Assembly (NCBI RefSeq): GCF_900142695.1
Contig: NZ_FRBU01000030.1
Location: 1 to 38,184 of the forward strand
Length of the DNA stretch: 38,184 bases
Source: Flavobacterium xanthum
Lineage (GTDB): Bacteria; Bacteroidota; Bacteroidia; Flavobacteriales; Flavobacteriaceae
Direction of reading: 5' to 3'
Shown here: positions 22,777-30,945 of the stretch, one piece after another
Layout: each line of letters starts with the position of its first letter
Numbering within the stretch: position 1 is the stretch's first letter
The notes under the pieces: model-generated
Database searches by the model: none
What the model saw: the letters and a program-made list of their open reading frames with translations, nothing else
Told to the model about the DNA's origin: nothing
Position numbers and translations under genes: made by a program

Positions 22777-23649
22777 TTAGGCTACATCACTGCCCATGCT
22801 CGCGGACCAAATGGCAAACCAATCTTCTTGGTCTAATTCTAATTCGACAGCTTTCATCAAGGATTGAATTCGGGCTACGTTTACTGTTCCTGCAATAGGA
22901 ATAACTTGCGCCGGATGTTTTAAAATCCAAGAAAGCAAAATAGTATCAGAACCAAAATGGTATTTTGAAACTAAGGTCGCCAGTAATTTTTTCAATCGTC
23001 TGGTTTGTGGAATATCTTCTCTAAAAACGGATCCCAGCGGATTCCATGACATCGGACGAATGGTATTGGCTTGCATGTAATCAAAACTTCCGTCCACCAT
23101 TGGTTCAAAATTCGTTGCCGAAAACTGCACCTGATTGTACAAAACTTCTGTTTTTTGACGAATTAATTCTGTTTGTGAAGACGTGAAATTAGAAAGCCCA
23201 AAATCGATGATTTTTCCGTCTGATTTTAATTTTAAAACCGCTTCGGCAATTTCATCAGCATGCATCAGTGGGCTAGGTCTATGGAGTAATAGCACATCCA
23301 GATAATCCGTCTGTAAATTTTTTAACGAGTTCTCGACAGACCAGATGATGTATTCTTTGGAATATTCGTAATGTTTTATGTTGTTTTTACGGTTTTCAGT
23401 AACCATTTGGATGCCACACTTCGAAATTAATTGCATCTTTTCCCTTGCAAGTTTGCTGGAAGCGAGTGCTTTTCCAAAATCAGTTTCAGTGGTGTAATCT
23501 CCATATATATCGGCATGATCAAAGGTGCTGATTTTGTTTTCTAAACACACATTAATCATGTTTTCCATTTCTTTGGTATTGAGATTTTTATCCCAAATTC
23601 CCCAATTCATTACACCCGCTACAATGGGCGATAATTTTGTTTTGCTCAT
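22777..23649 (-). CDS. Aldo/keto reductase, YdhF-like
   Basis: A 290-residue TIM-barrel reductase. The catalytic tetrad is seen as Asp44 in TFDHADIYG, Tyr49, Lys77 in ISKCG and His123 in LLLHRPSP. NFTSSQTEL and PMSWNPLG match the NADPH-binding barrel half, and PIAGTVNVARIQSLMKAVEL is the usual closing segment of YdhF-type members. The physiological substrate is unknown. It is the first gene of a probable two-gene transcript with the SDR and is divergent from the moxR-bat operon. Confidence 0.93.
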   Translation of the reverse strand: MSKTKLSPIVAGVMNWGIWDKNLNTKEMENMINVCLENKISTFDHADIYGDYTTETDFGKALASSKLAREKMQLISKCGIQMVTENRKNNIKHYEYSKEYIIWSVENSLKNLQTDYLDVLLLHRPSPLMHADEIAEAVLKLKSDGKIIDFGLSNFTSSQTELIRQKTEVLYNQVQFSATNFEPMVDGSFDYMQANTIRPMSWNPLGSVFREDIPQTRRLKKLLATLVSKYHFGSDTILLSWILKHPAQVIPIAGTVNVARIQSLMKAVELELDQEDWFAIWSASMGSDVA

Positions 23650-23861
23650 GGTTTTTATTTTTTATTGAAATGCGTAAATCTTGTAATTCAAAGTATATTT
23701 TTCAAAGTTCTTAAAAATATAAAAATTGTATCACAATTAGTCCTTAAAATTAGGGCTTTTGCCGAAGTTTTAACCATTTATTAACATCTTACTTCTAAAA
23801 AAAAATTCAATTTGCACCTTCAAAACGAAGGCATTAAATTCAAGGTTTTAAAAATAATAAA

Positions 23862-24866
23862 ATGGAAGAAAATACGGCGACTTTAGACATCAGAGCAATC
23901 AATGAAAAAATTGAAAGAGAGAGTGCATTTATAGACCTTCTCACGATGGAAATGAACAAGGTTATTGTGGGTCAAAAGCACATGGTCGAGCGTTTGTTAA
24001 TTGGGCTTTTGGGTCAGGGACATATTTTATTAGAAGGGGTGCCCGGATTAGCAAAAACTTTAGCGATAAATACTCTTTCGCAGGCCATTCAGGGATCTTT
24101 CAGTAGAATTCAATTTACGCCGGATTTATTGCCAGCCGATGTAGTGGGAACTATGATTTATAACATTAAGTCAAATGAATTTTCGATAAAAAAAGGACCA
24201 ATTTTCGCTAATTTCGTTCTTGCGGATGAGATTAATCGTGCGCCAGCCAAAGTGCAATCGGCATTATTGGAAGCCATGCAGGAAAAGCAAGTAACTATTG
24301 GGGATACTACTTTCAAGTTAGATAGACCATTCTTAGTTTTGGCTACGCAAAATCCAATTGAGCAAGAAGGAACGTATCAATTACCTGAAGCGCAAGTCGA
24401 TCGTTTCATGTTGAAAACCGTTATTGATTATCCAAAAATGGAAGACGAGCGTTTAGTAATTCGTCAAAACCTAAAAGGAAGTTACGAAAAAGTAAATGCT
24501 GTTGTTTCAGTAGAACAAATTTTGCGTGCTCAAGAAGCAGTTCGTGAGGTGTACATGGATGAAAAAATAGAAAAATACATACTTGATATCATTTTTGCCA
24601 CGCGTTACCCAGAGAAATATAAATTGGCTGATTTGAAACCATTAATCAGTTTTGGAGCGTCACCACGTGGAAGTATCAATTTGGCGACTGCCGCAAAATG
24701 CTACGCTTTTATCAAACGTCGTGGATATGTAATTCCAGAAGATGTTCGTGCGGTAGTGCATGATGTATTGCGTCACAGAATTGGCGTTACTTACGAAGCC
24801 GAAGCCGAAAATATTACTTCAGTAGACATCATCAACAAAATCGTAAACGAAGTAGAAGTTCCATAA
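23862..24866 (+). CDS. MoxR-family AAA+ ATPase
   Basis: A 334-residue protein with Walker A GVPGLAKT (59-66), Walker B with VLADEINRAPAKVQSALLEA and sensor region ATQNPIEQEGTYQLPEAQVD, all hallmarks of MoxR. The C-terminal lid has FGASPRGSINLATAAKCYAF. MoxR ATPases act as chaperones that mature or insert partner proteins together with VWA proteins; here it opens the DUF58-Bat operon. Upstream at 23807-23814 TCAATTTG is one mismatch from the -7 consensus, and the leader holds a small CCTTC/GAAGG hairpin. Confidence 0.94.
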   Translation: MEENTATLDIRAINEKIERESAFIDLLTMEMNKVIVGQKHMVERLLIGLLGQGHILLEGVPGLAKTLAINTLSQAIQGSFSRIQFTPDLLPADVVGTMIYNIKSNEFSIKKGPIFANFVLADEINRAPAKVQSALLEAMQEKQVTIGDTTFKLDRPFLVLATQNPIEQEGTYQLPEAQVDRFMLKTVIDYPKMEDERLVIRQNLKGSYEKVNAVVSVEQILRAQEAVREVYMDEKIEKYILDIIFATRYPEKYKLADLKPLISFGASPRGSINLATAAKCYAFIKRRGYVIPEDVRAVVHDVLRHRIGVTYEAEAENITSVDIINKIVNEVEVP

Positions 24867-24867
24867 A

Positions 24868-24940
24868 GTGATTAGTAATAAGTGACTAGTAATTAGCCGT
24901 GGTTAATTGCTAGTCACTATTCACTGTTCACTAATTACTA
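24868..24940. repeat. Long imperfect palindrome between moxR and the DUF58 gene
   Basis: Built from repeated AGTGATTAGTAAT / AGTCACTA-type words. The inner arms TGACTAGTAATTA and TTAATTGCTAGTCA pair across GCCGTGG, and the outer arms pair with bulges. It lies within the operon and could attenuate or stabilise the transcript. Similar words are common in flavobacterial spacers. Confidence 0.65.
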
Positions 24941-24945
24941 AAAAA

Positions 24946-25809
24946 ATGGATACAAAAGACCTCTTAAAAAAAGTACGAAAAATAGAAATCAAAACCCGAA
25001 GATTGAGTGATCACATCTTTTCGGGAGAGTATCACACGTCTTTCAAAGGACGTGGAATGACGTTCAGTGAAGTGCGTCAATACCAGTATGGCGATGATAT
25101 TCGTGCAATTGATTGGAATGTAACTGCACGATACAACGAAGCACACGTAAAAGTTTTTGAGGAAGAGCGTGAACTGACCATGATGTTAATGGTTGATATT
25201 TCAGGTTCAGAAAGTTTTGGTTCGAAAAACCAATTTAAGAAAGATATTGTTACGGAAATTGCTGCAACAATGGCTTTTTCAGCAACTCAAAACAATGATA
25301 AAATTGGTTTGATTTTGTTTTCGGATGAAATCGAATTGTATATTCCGCCAAAAAAAGGAAGATCTCACGTGTTGCTTATCATTCGGGAATTGATAGAATT
25401 TCAGCCTAAAAGCCGTAAAACAGATATTGGGCAAGCCTTAAAATTTTTATCGGGAACCCAAAAAAAGAAAGCAATTGTATTTGTAATTTCTGATTTCATG
25501 TCGGAAGATTACGAGCATACATTAAAAATTGCTGCAAAAAAACACGACATAACGGGGATTCGCGTGTATGACATTCGGGAAGAAAAAATGCCGGATTTAG
25601 GAATGGTTTCTATGCTTGATGCTGAAACTGGAGCAATAGAATTGATAAATACCGGTTCGAAAGCAGTGCGAATGAATTATGAAAAACAGTACCACGATAA
25701 AGTAAACTATTTCAAAGAAACATTCAGTAAATCAGGCTCGGGAGTAGTAAACACTAGAGTTGACGAAAGTTATGTGACGAAATTATTAAGTTATTTCAAA
25801 TCGAGATAA
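24946..25809 (+). CDS. DUF58 domain protein (VWA-like)
   Basis: A 287-residue protein from ATG 24946; an in-frame start at 24907 would begin inside the palindromic spacer. The DUF58 signature GRGMTFSEVRQYQYGDDIR, then IDWNVTAR, is complete. It is followed by a VWA-like domain with the metal site DISGSE (Asp84, Ser86, Ser88). No membrane segment is seen, so it is probably cytosolic. DUF58 proteins pair with MoxR ATPases in nearly all bacteria that have Bat operons. In this operon it is second, and a four-helix-bundle gene has entered behind it. Confidence 0.93.
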   Translation: MDTKDLLKKVRKIEIKTRRLSDHIFSGEYHTSFKGRGMTFSEVRQYQYGDDIRAIDWNVTARYNEAHVKVFEEERELTMMLMVDISGSESFGSKNQFKKDIVTEIAATMAFSATQNNDKIGLILFSDEIELYIPPKKGRSHVLLIIRELIEFQPKSRKTDIGQALKFLSGTQKKKAIVFVISDFMSEDYEHTLKIAAKKHDITGIRVYDIREEKMPDLGMVSMLDAETGAIELINTGSKAVRMNYEKQYHDKVNYFKETFSKSGSGVVNTRVDESYVTKLLSYFKSR

Positions 25810-25824
25810 TGATTTTGGATTTTT

Positions 25825-25850
25825 GATTAACGATTTTTGATTTCAGATTT
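25825..25850 (+). repeat. 26-bp inverted repeat, left arm, beside the four-helix-bundle gene
   Basis: GATTAACGATTTTTGATTTC and six further bases are the exact reverse complement of 26307-26332. The arms bracket the gene at 25906-26265. The same word family recurs at 34294-34322. Confidence 0.9.
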
Positions 25851-25905
25851 TGTAGAAGTGGAAAATGGATTTTAGATTGGTAAAATAAAAATATAAACTT
25901 AATAA

Positions 25906-26265
25906 GTGAACAAGCAAGAATTAGAAAATAGATTGATAGATTTTGCATCAACAATAATAATCGTTGCAAGCAAATTTGAAAAAAACTATGCTGAAAATCA
26001 TCTTGCTGGGCAAATAATTAGATCTGGAACTTCTCCCGCTTTAAATTATGGAGAGGCACAAAGTGCAGAAAGCAGTAAAGATTTTATTCATAAAATGGGC
26101 ATTTGTTTAAAAGAGTTAAGAGAAAGCTTTGTTTGTTTAAAAATTATTGAAAAATCAAGTTTAACGTCCGATTTAACAAATCTAACTATTGCAAAAACTG
26201 AGGCTAATGAGCTAATTTCTATTTTCGTATCAAGTATTAAAACAGCTAAAACAAATCTGAAATAA
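25906..26265 (+). CDS. Four helix bundle protein (S23/IVS-like)
   Basis: A 119-residue, all-helical protein starting at GTG 25906; no ATG is available at the family start. The core IIRSGTSPALNYGEAQSAES, then KDFIHKMGICLKELRE, is the signature of the 'four helix bundle' or 23S rRNA intervening-sequence protein family. Relatives are encoded in 23S rRNA insertions of several bacteria and in many flavobacterial intergenic sites; their function is unknown. It interrupts the moxR-bat operon and is flanked by exact 26-bp inverted repeats, which suggests entry as a unit rather than a role in the operon. Confidence 0.88.
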   Translation: MNKQELENRLIDFASTIIIVASKFEKNYAENHLAGQIIRSGTSPALNYGEAQSAESSKDFIHKMGICLKELRESFVCLKIIEKSSLTSDLTNLTIAKTEANELISIFVSSIKTAKTNLK

Positions 26266-26306
26266 ATTTAGATTTTTGATGAAAAACGAATCGAAGTTTC
26301 TGGGTC

Positions 26307-26332
26307 AAATCTGAAATCAAAAATCGTTAATC
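26307..26332 (-). repeat. 26-bp inverted repeat, right arm
   Basis: Exact reverse complement of 25825-25850. Bases 26317-26345 are also 28/29 identical to 34294-34322, so the arm belongs to a dispersed repeat family. Confidence 0.9.
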
Positions 26333-26368
26333 CTCAATCAAAAATCGAAAGAGGTTCAATAATAAAAG

Positions 26369-28000
26369 ATGAAAAAACAATTATACCTACTATTATTACT
26401 GCTTTCTACGGCTGTTTTTGCACAACAAAAGCAAGTGGTTACTAGCATTGATACTACTAAAAATAAAATTGGCGCCGAATTTAAACTGTCTATTAAAACT
26501 ACTGTTGATACTTCGGCTAAAGTGATTTTCCCTAGACTAAAAAACTTTGGGGCTTTAGAGGTAATTCAGTCCTATCCTATAGATACTGTCAAAATGGATG
26601 GGCGTTACGAATTAATCAAAAAATACGGTTTAACCCAATTTGATTCGGGTAGATACGTGGTTCCCAGTATCAAGATTTTCATCAACAGCAAACCGTTTCT
26701 TACGGATTCGCTTTTGGTTGAAGTGGCGAATGTTCAAGTAGATACTTTGAAACAAAAAATGTTCGAAATTAAGGATATTGCTCCAGCGGACAACCCAATT
26801 GGAAACTGGTGGAAATACCTGTTGATTATTGCTTTAATTATTGGAATTGCAGCGTTTATTTATTGGTTTATTAAAAAACGCCAGGAAAAGAAACTACAGG
26901 AAGAAATTTATAAAACGCCAATCGAGAAAGCGACTACTTTGCTGGATACTTTGGAGAAAAAGGAACTTTGGCAAAAAGGAGAAGTCAAAGCGTATTATAG
27001 CGAATTGACTGATATCGCCAGAAACTATATTGAAGAAGCAATAGAAATTCCGGCAATGGAAAGTACAACTTCGGAGCTGATTCAAGGACTTAGAGCAGCT
27101 TCTGTCAAAAAGAAAATGACGCTTTCGCAGGAAATTATCGAAAATCTGGAACGTGTTTTAAAACAAGCCGATTTAGTGAAATTTGCCAAGTCAAAACCAT
27201 TGGATTTTGAAATTACCGAAGACCGCAATAAAATTCAAAAAGTAATTTTGACCTTAGACAATTCAATTCCTGTGGAAATTCCTGTAGAGGAAGACACGTT
27301 GTTGAATGAGGCGCAAAGACAAAAACAAATCCAAATTCAGTTGCGCAAGCAAAGGAACAAACGCATCGTGACTGCGGTGGCTTCGGTTGTTTTTTTATTG
27401 GCAGCGACCACCACTTTTTTCATTGTTACCAAAGGGTTTGACTATGTAAAAGATAATATTATTGGTCATCCTACAAAAGAATTATTGGAAGGCGAATGGG
27501 TTAAAAGTGAATACGGAAATCCAGGAATTATCATAGAAACACCAAAAGTGCTCAAGAGAGTAGATTTGACAAAGACACTCCCTAAAGACGGAATGGCCTT
27601 AATTAAAGAAATGCAATCCTTTGCGTATGGAAGTGTTTTGGACCGTTTTTATGTGATGGTTTCTACGTTAAAATTCAAAGCGGAAACACAAATTGATTTG
27701 GCAAAATCTATGGATGGCGCGTTGCAATCACTGGAAGCGCAAGGAGCTCAAAACATGATTGTAAAACAAGAAGATTTTGAAACCAATGAAGGAGTTAAAG
27801 GATTGAAAGCCTACGGAACTTTTTCTCAAGTTGATGGTGAAAATAAGACCACGGCAAAAATGTATTATGAAGCCATATTGTTCAGTCAAGAAGGCGGATT
27901 ACAACAAATTTTACTTTTTCATGAAGAAGGAGAAAAGTATGGCAACGAAATTTCAGAACGCGTTTTGAATGCTGTCGAATTAAAACAAGCAAGTAAATAA
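26369..28000 (+). CDS. BatD-like membrane protein (first of two in the operon)
   Basis: A 543-residue protein with a signal peptide (MKKQLYLLLLLLSTAVFAQ). A BatD-like periplasmic beta domain covers about 20-125 (GAEFKLSIKTTVDTSAKVIF; FDSGRYVVPSIKIFI). A membrane helix at about 148-168 follows, then a cytosolic helical domain with EEIYKTPIEKATTLLDTLEK and QKGEVKAYYSELTDIARNYI (DUF4381-like). A second membrane helix at about 331-352 and an unrecognised C-terminal domain complete it. It probably links MoxR/VWA components to the membrane. Its stop overlaps the batA start by one base. Confidence 0.82.
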   Translation: MKKQLYLLLLLLSTAVFAQQKQVVTSIDTTKNKIGAEFKLSIKTTVDTSAKVIFPRLKNFGALEVIQSYPIDTVKMDGRYELIKKYGLTQFDSGRYVVPSIKIFINSKPFLTDSLLVEVANVQVDTLKQKMFEIKDIAPADNPIGNWWKYLLIIALIIGIAAFIYWFIKKRQEKKLQEEIYKTPIEKATTLLDTLEKKELWQKGEVKAYYSELTDIARNYIEEAIEIPAMESTTSELIQGLRAASVKKKMTLSQEIIENLERVLKQADLVKFAKSKPLDFEITEDRNKIQKVILTLDNSIPVEIPVEEDTLLNEAQRQKQIQIQLRKQRNKRIVTAVASVVFLLAATTTFFIVTKGFDYVKDNIIGHPTKELLEGEWVKSEYGNPGIIIETPKVLKRVDLTKTLPKDGMALIKEMQSFAYGSVLDRFYVMVSTLKFKAETQIDLAKSMDGALQSLEAQGAQNMIVKQEDFETNEGVKGLKAYGTFSQVDGENKTTAKMYYEAILFSQEGGLQQILLFHEEGEKYGNEISERVLNAVELKQASK

Positions 28001-29001
28001 TGGAGAAAATAACTTTTTTAAACCCAGAATTTTTTTGGTTGTTTCTGCTGATTCCAGTTGTAATTGTCTGGTTCATGCGAAAAAAGAACCATCAATCAGC
28101 CACGTTAAAGATAAGCTCGTTAGAAGGATTTAAAGGAACAGGATCGTATTTGACCAAGTTAAAACCAATGTTGAATGTGCTTCGGGTTTTGGCTTTATGC
28201 TCTCTGATAATTGCAATGGCAAGACCAAGAACGGTAGATATCAGTAATAAAACTAAAACGACAAAAGGAATTGATATCGTCATGGCGATAGACGTTTCCG
28301 GAAGTATGCTGGCCAAAGATTTGAAACCGAACAGAATGGAAGCACTAAAACGAGTGGCCGCTGATTTTGTTGAAGAACGACCAAATGACAGAATTGGACT
28401 TGTGGTTTATGCCTCTGAAGCGTACACAAAAACTCCTGTAACCAGCGATAAAGCAGTTATTCTGGATGCGATCAACAGTATTAAATATGATAATGTTTTG
28501 CAGGACGGAACCGGAATAGGAATGGGATTAGCGACTGCTGTGAATAGATTGAAAGACAGTCAGGCCAAGAGCAAGGTGATTATTCTTTTGACAGATGGAG
28601 TGAATAATGCCGGATTTATTGAGCCAGAAACAGCATCGGATATTGCCAAACAATACGGAATCAAAGTGTATACTGTTGGTATTGGAACCAATGGAATGGC
28701 CATGTTTCCTTATGCTATTGCGCCAAACGGAAAATTTTTGTTCCAAATGATGAAAGTGGAAATTGACGAGCAGTTGATGAAAAATATCGCCAGAAAAACA
28801 GATGGGAAATATTTTAGAGCAACAAGCAACAGCAAATTAGCGGAGATTTATGCTTCCATCAATAAACTGGAAACGACTGAAATTGAAGAATTAAAATTCT
28901 ATGATTATGATGAAAAATTCAGACCATTTATTTGGTTTGCCGGTTTTTTATTGTTGCTGGAAATAGGATTAAGGAATACAGTTTTTAAAAGCTTTATATA
29001 A
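28000..29001 (+). CDS. batA: BatA, membrane-anchored VWA protein
   Basis: A 333-residue protein. The N-terminal region has two membrane helices (FLNPEFFWLFLLIPVVIVWF and a second at about 57-75). The VWA domain has the MIDAS motif DVSGSM (Asp98, Ser100, Ser102), then NDRIGLVVYASEAYTKTPVT with the Thr, and LLTDGVNN with the Asp. A third helix lies near the C-terminus (PFIWFAGFLLLLEIGL). It is expected to bind a metal-dependent ligand in the periplasm. It is translationally coupled to the preceding gene. Bat proteins were linked to aerotolerance in Bacteroides, but their molecular role is still open. Confidence 0.92.
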   Translation: MEKITFLNPEFFWLFLLIPVVIVWFMRKKNHQSATLKISSLEGFKGTGSYLTKLKPMLNVLRVLALCSLIIAMARPRTVDISNKTKTTKGIDIVMAIDVSGSMLAKDLKPNRMEALKRVAADFVEERPNDRIGLVVYASEAYTKTPVTSDKAVILDAINSIKYDNVLQDGTGIGMGLATAVNRLKDSQAKSKVIILLTDGVNNAGFIEPETASDIAKQYGIKVYTVGIGTNGMAMFPYAIAPNGKFLFQMMKVEIDEQLMKNIARKTDGKYFRATSNSKLAEIYASINKLETTEIEELKFYDYDEKFRPFIWFAGFLLLLEIGLRNTVFKSFI

Positions 29002-29042
29002 TATACAAACAAGTCATCAAGTGAGTAGTTTAGAGGTTAGTA

Positions 29043-29085
29043 AGCCTTGTGAACTTTGCGCCTTCTTTGTGAACTTAGCGGTTAA
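29043..29085 (+). repeat. TTTGCG/AACTTAGCGGTTAA-type leader repeat
   Basis: CTTTGCGCCTTCTTTGTGAACTTAGCGGTTAAG-like sequence directly before batB. Related copies lie at 32848-32882 (same orientation, before batE) and 32697-32730 (inverted, after batD). Confidence 0.7.
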
Positions 29086-29093
29086 GAAAAATT

Positions 29094-30128
29094 ATGGAAT
29101 TAGACGAAAAAATATATTTATATCTTCTCATTATATTGCCTTTGGTGGTGTTGGTTTTTCTGTTCAATTTATATTGGAAAAGAAAAAAACAACGCGAGTT
29201 TGGGGATTTAGAAATGGTAAAAAAACTGAGTCCTGAAAGTTCAGTTTTTAAACCCGTTTTGAAAGTATCAGTACTGATTTTGGCTTTGCTTGGACTGATT
29301 CTTGGTTTGGTCAATCCGAAGATTGGTACCAAAATGGAAACCGTAAAGCGAGAAGGAATCGACATTGTTTTTGCTATTGATGTCTCCAAAAGTATGCTGG
29401 CAGAAGACGTAGCGCCAAACCGATTGGATAAAAGCAAGCAGATTGTTTCCCAAATCATTAATCAGTTAGGAAGTGATCGTATAGGAATTGTGGCGTATGC
29501 AGGAAGCGCTTTTCCAGTATTGCCTATCACCACAGATTATGGAGTGGCCAAAATGTTTTTGCAAAGCATGAACACGGGTATGGTTTCCTCTCAGGGAACG
29601 TCGCTAGATGAAGCTATAAAATTATCGTCCACCTATTTTGATGATAAAAGTAAAACCAGCAAATTATTGATTCTGATTTCGGATGGTGAAGATCATTCGG
29701 AAGGAGCCGAAAGTGCTGCCGAAGAAGCCAATAAACTGGGAATGAAAATTATCACCATAGGAATTGGAACCGAAAAAGGAGGGACAATTCCCTTAAAAAG
29801 GAATGGAGTTGTGGAGAGTTTTCAAAAAGACAATAACAATGAAGTGGTAATTACTAAGTTGAATAAAGCCAGTTTAGAAGTGATTGCAAAAACGACTAAA
29901 GGGGGATATATAAGCGGGAATAATACCAAAGAAGTGATGGAATACATCAAGAATGCTTTAGATAATATTCAAAAAACCGAATTTGAAGCGACCGAAATGG
30001 CCGATTTTCAATCGCAATTTCAATGGTTTTTGGGGTTTGCTTTTTTGCTGTTATTTGTGGATGTTTTTCTATTAGAAAGAAAAACAAGTTGGGTTAAAAA
30101 ATTGGATTTATTTAACGAGAATAAATAA
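29094..30128 (+). CDS. batB: BatB, membrane-anchored VWA protein
   Basis: A 344-residue paralog of BatA. N-terminal helices are YLYLLIILPLVVLVFLFNLY and a second at about 55-75. The VWA MIDAS is DVSKSM (Asp96, Ser98, Ser100), then SDRIGIVAYAGSAFPVLPIT and LLILISDGEDHSE. The C-terminal helix is FQWFLGFAFLLLFVDVFLLE. It differs from BatA in the SKS variant of the MIDAS loop, which is the norm for BatB. It is separated from batA by 92 bp carrying a leader repeat. Confidence 0.92.
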   Translation: MELDEKIYLYLLIILPLVVLVFLFNLYWKRKKQREFGDLEMVKKLSPESSVFKPVLKVSVLILALLGLILGLVNPKIGTKMETVKREGIDIVFAIDVSKSMLAEDVAPNRLDKSKQIVSQIINQLGSDRIGIVAYAGSAFPVLPITTDYGVAKMFLQSMNTGMVSSQGTSLDEAIKLSSTYFDDKSKTSKLLILISDGEDHSEGAESAAEEANKLGMKIITIGIGTEKGGTIPLKRNGVVESFQKDNNNEVVITKLNKASLEVIAKTTKGGYISGNNTKEVMEYIKNALDNIQKTEFEATEMADFQSQFQWFLGFAFLLLFVDVFLLERKTSWVKKLDLFNENK

Positions 30129-30175
30129 TTATTTCTAAAAGGCTTCAAAACTTTTTGGATTTATAGATACAATAA

Positions 30176-30925
30176 ATGAAAAGATTTAAAATTATCATAA
30201 TTGCCTTTTTAATCGTTGCTTTCTCCGGGACAGCTGGATTGTATGCGCAACAAAAAGACCGAATTTTACCTAAAGCAAATAAAGATTATGCGGACAATAA
30301 ATTTGTAGAAGCCGAAGCCAATTACCGAATTTCGGATTCAAAATTCCCTAATAAAGCCGCTGCTCCTTTTAATCTTGGAAATAGTATTTACAAGCAAAAA
30401 CAATCTTCCGAAGCGAAGTTTGCGTATGCCAAGGCGTTGAAAAATTCAAAGACAAGACCTCAGAAACACCGTGCTTTTCATAATTTAGGTAATGTGTTCA
30501 TGAATGAAAAAGATTATGCACAAGCGGTAGAAGCGTATAAAAATGCATTGAGAAATGATCCGACGGATGAAGAAACCCGTTATAATTATGCTTTGGCCAA
30601 AAAAATGCTTAAAGATAATCCTCCAAAAGACGACAAGAAAAAAGACGAGAAAAAAGATCAAGAAAAGAAGGAAGATAAAAAAGACAGCGAAAAAGATAAA
30701 AAGGACGAAAAAGATAAAAAAGACGACAAAGGCGATCAGGACAAACAAAATAAAGATCCGAAACCCAATGACAAGGGAGAACCAAAACCAGCGCCAGGAG
30801 GAATTTCTAAAGAACGTCTAGAAAATCTTTTAAATGCCGTAAATAAAGAGGAGAAGAAAGTTCAGGATAAAGTGAATGCCCAAAAAGTACAAGGAAAACC
30901 AGTTAAAACCGAGAAGGATTGGTAA
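30176..30925 (+). CDS. batC: BatC, TPR protein with Lys/Asp-rich tail
   Basis: A 249-residue protein with a signal peptide (FKIIIIAFLIVAFSGTAGLY, then AQQ). Three TPR-like repeats follow (NKDYADNKFVEAEANYRISD; PFNLGNSIYKQKQSSEAKFA; FHNLGNVFMNEKDYAQAVEA). From about 150 to 205 the chain is almost only Lys, Asp and Glu (KKDEKKDQEKKEDKKDSEK...), probably disordered, then a Pro-rich linker and a short helical end (SKERLENLLNAVNKEEKKVQ). It is a scaffold in the periplasm by family analogy. Confidence 0.88.
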   Translation: MKRFKIIIIAFLIVAFSGTAGLYAQQKDRILPKANKDYADNKFVEAEANYRISDSKFPNKAAAPFNLGNSIYKQKQSSEAKFAYAKALKNSKTRPQKHRAFHNLGNVFMNEKDYAQAVEAYKNALRNDPTDEETRYNYALAKKMLKDNPPKDDKKKDEKKDQEKKEDKKDSEKDKKDEKDKKDDKGDQDKQNKDPKPNDKGEPKPAPGGISKERLENLLNAVNKEEKKVQDKVNAQKVQGKPVKTEKDW

Positions 30926-30945
30926 TTCAATTAGAGAGTTTGAAA

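Noticed and set aside
25825..26332. CRISPR-like or IS-type unit around the four-helix-bundle gene
   Set aside because: There are only two inverted arms, no spacer array and no transposase.
29094..29110. Promoter assignment for each leader repeat in the bat operon
   Set aside because: The TTTG words do not form the -33/-7 pair with correct spacing, so promoter activity is only a possibility.
30555..30821. Overlapping Lys/Thr-rich open frames inside batC on both strands
   Set aside because: They are artefacts of the repetitive AAAGA composition of the Lys/Asp-rich tail.
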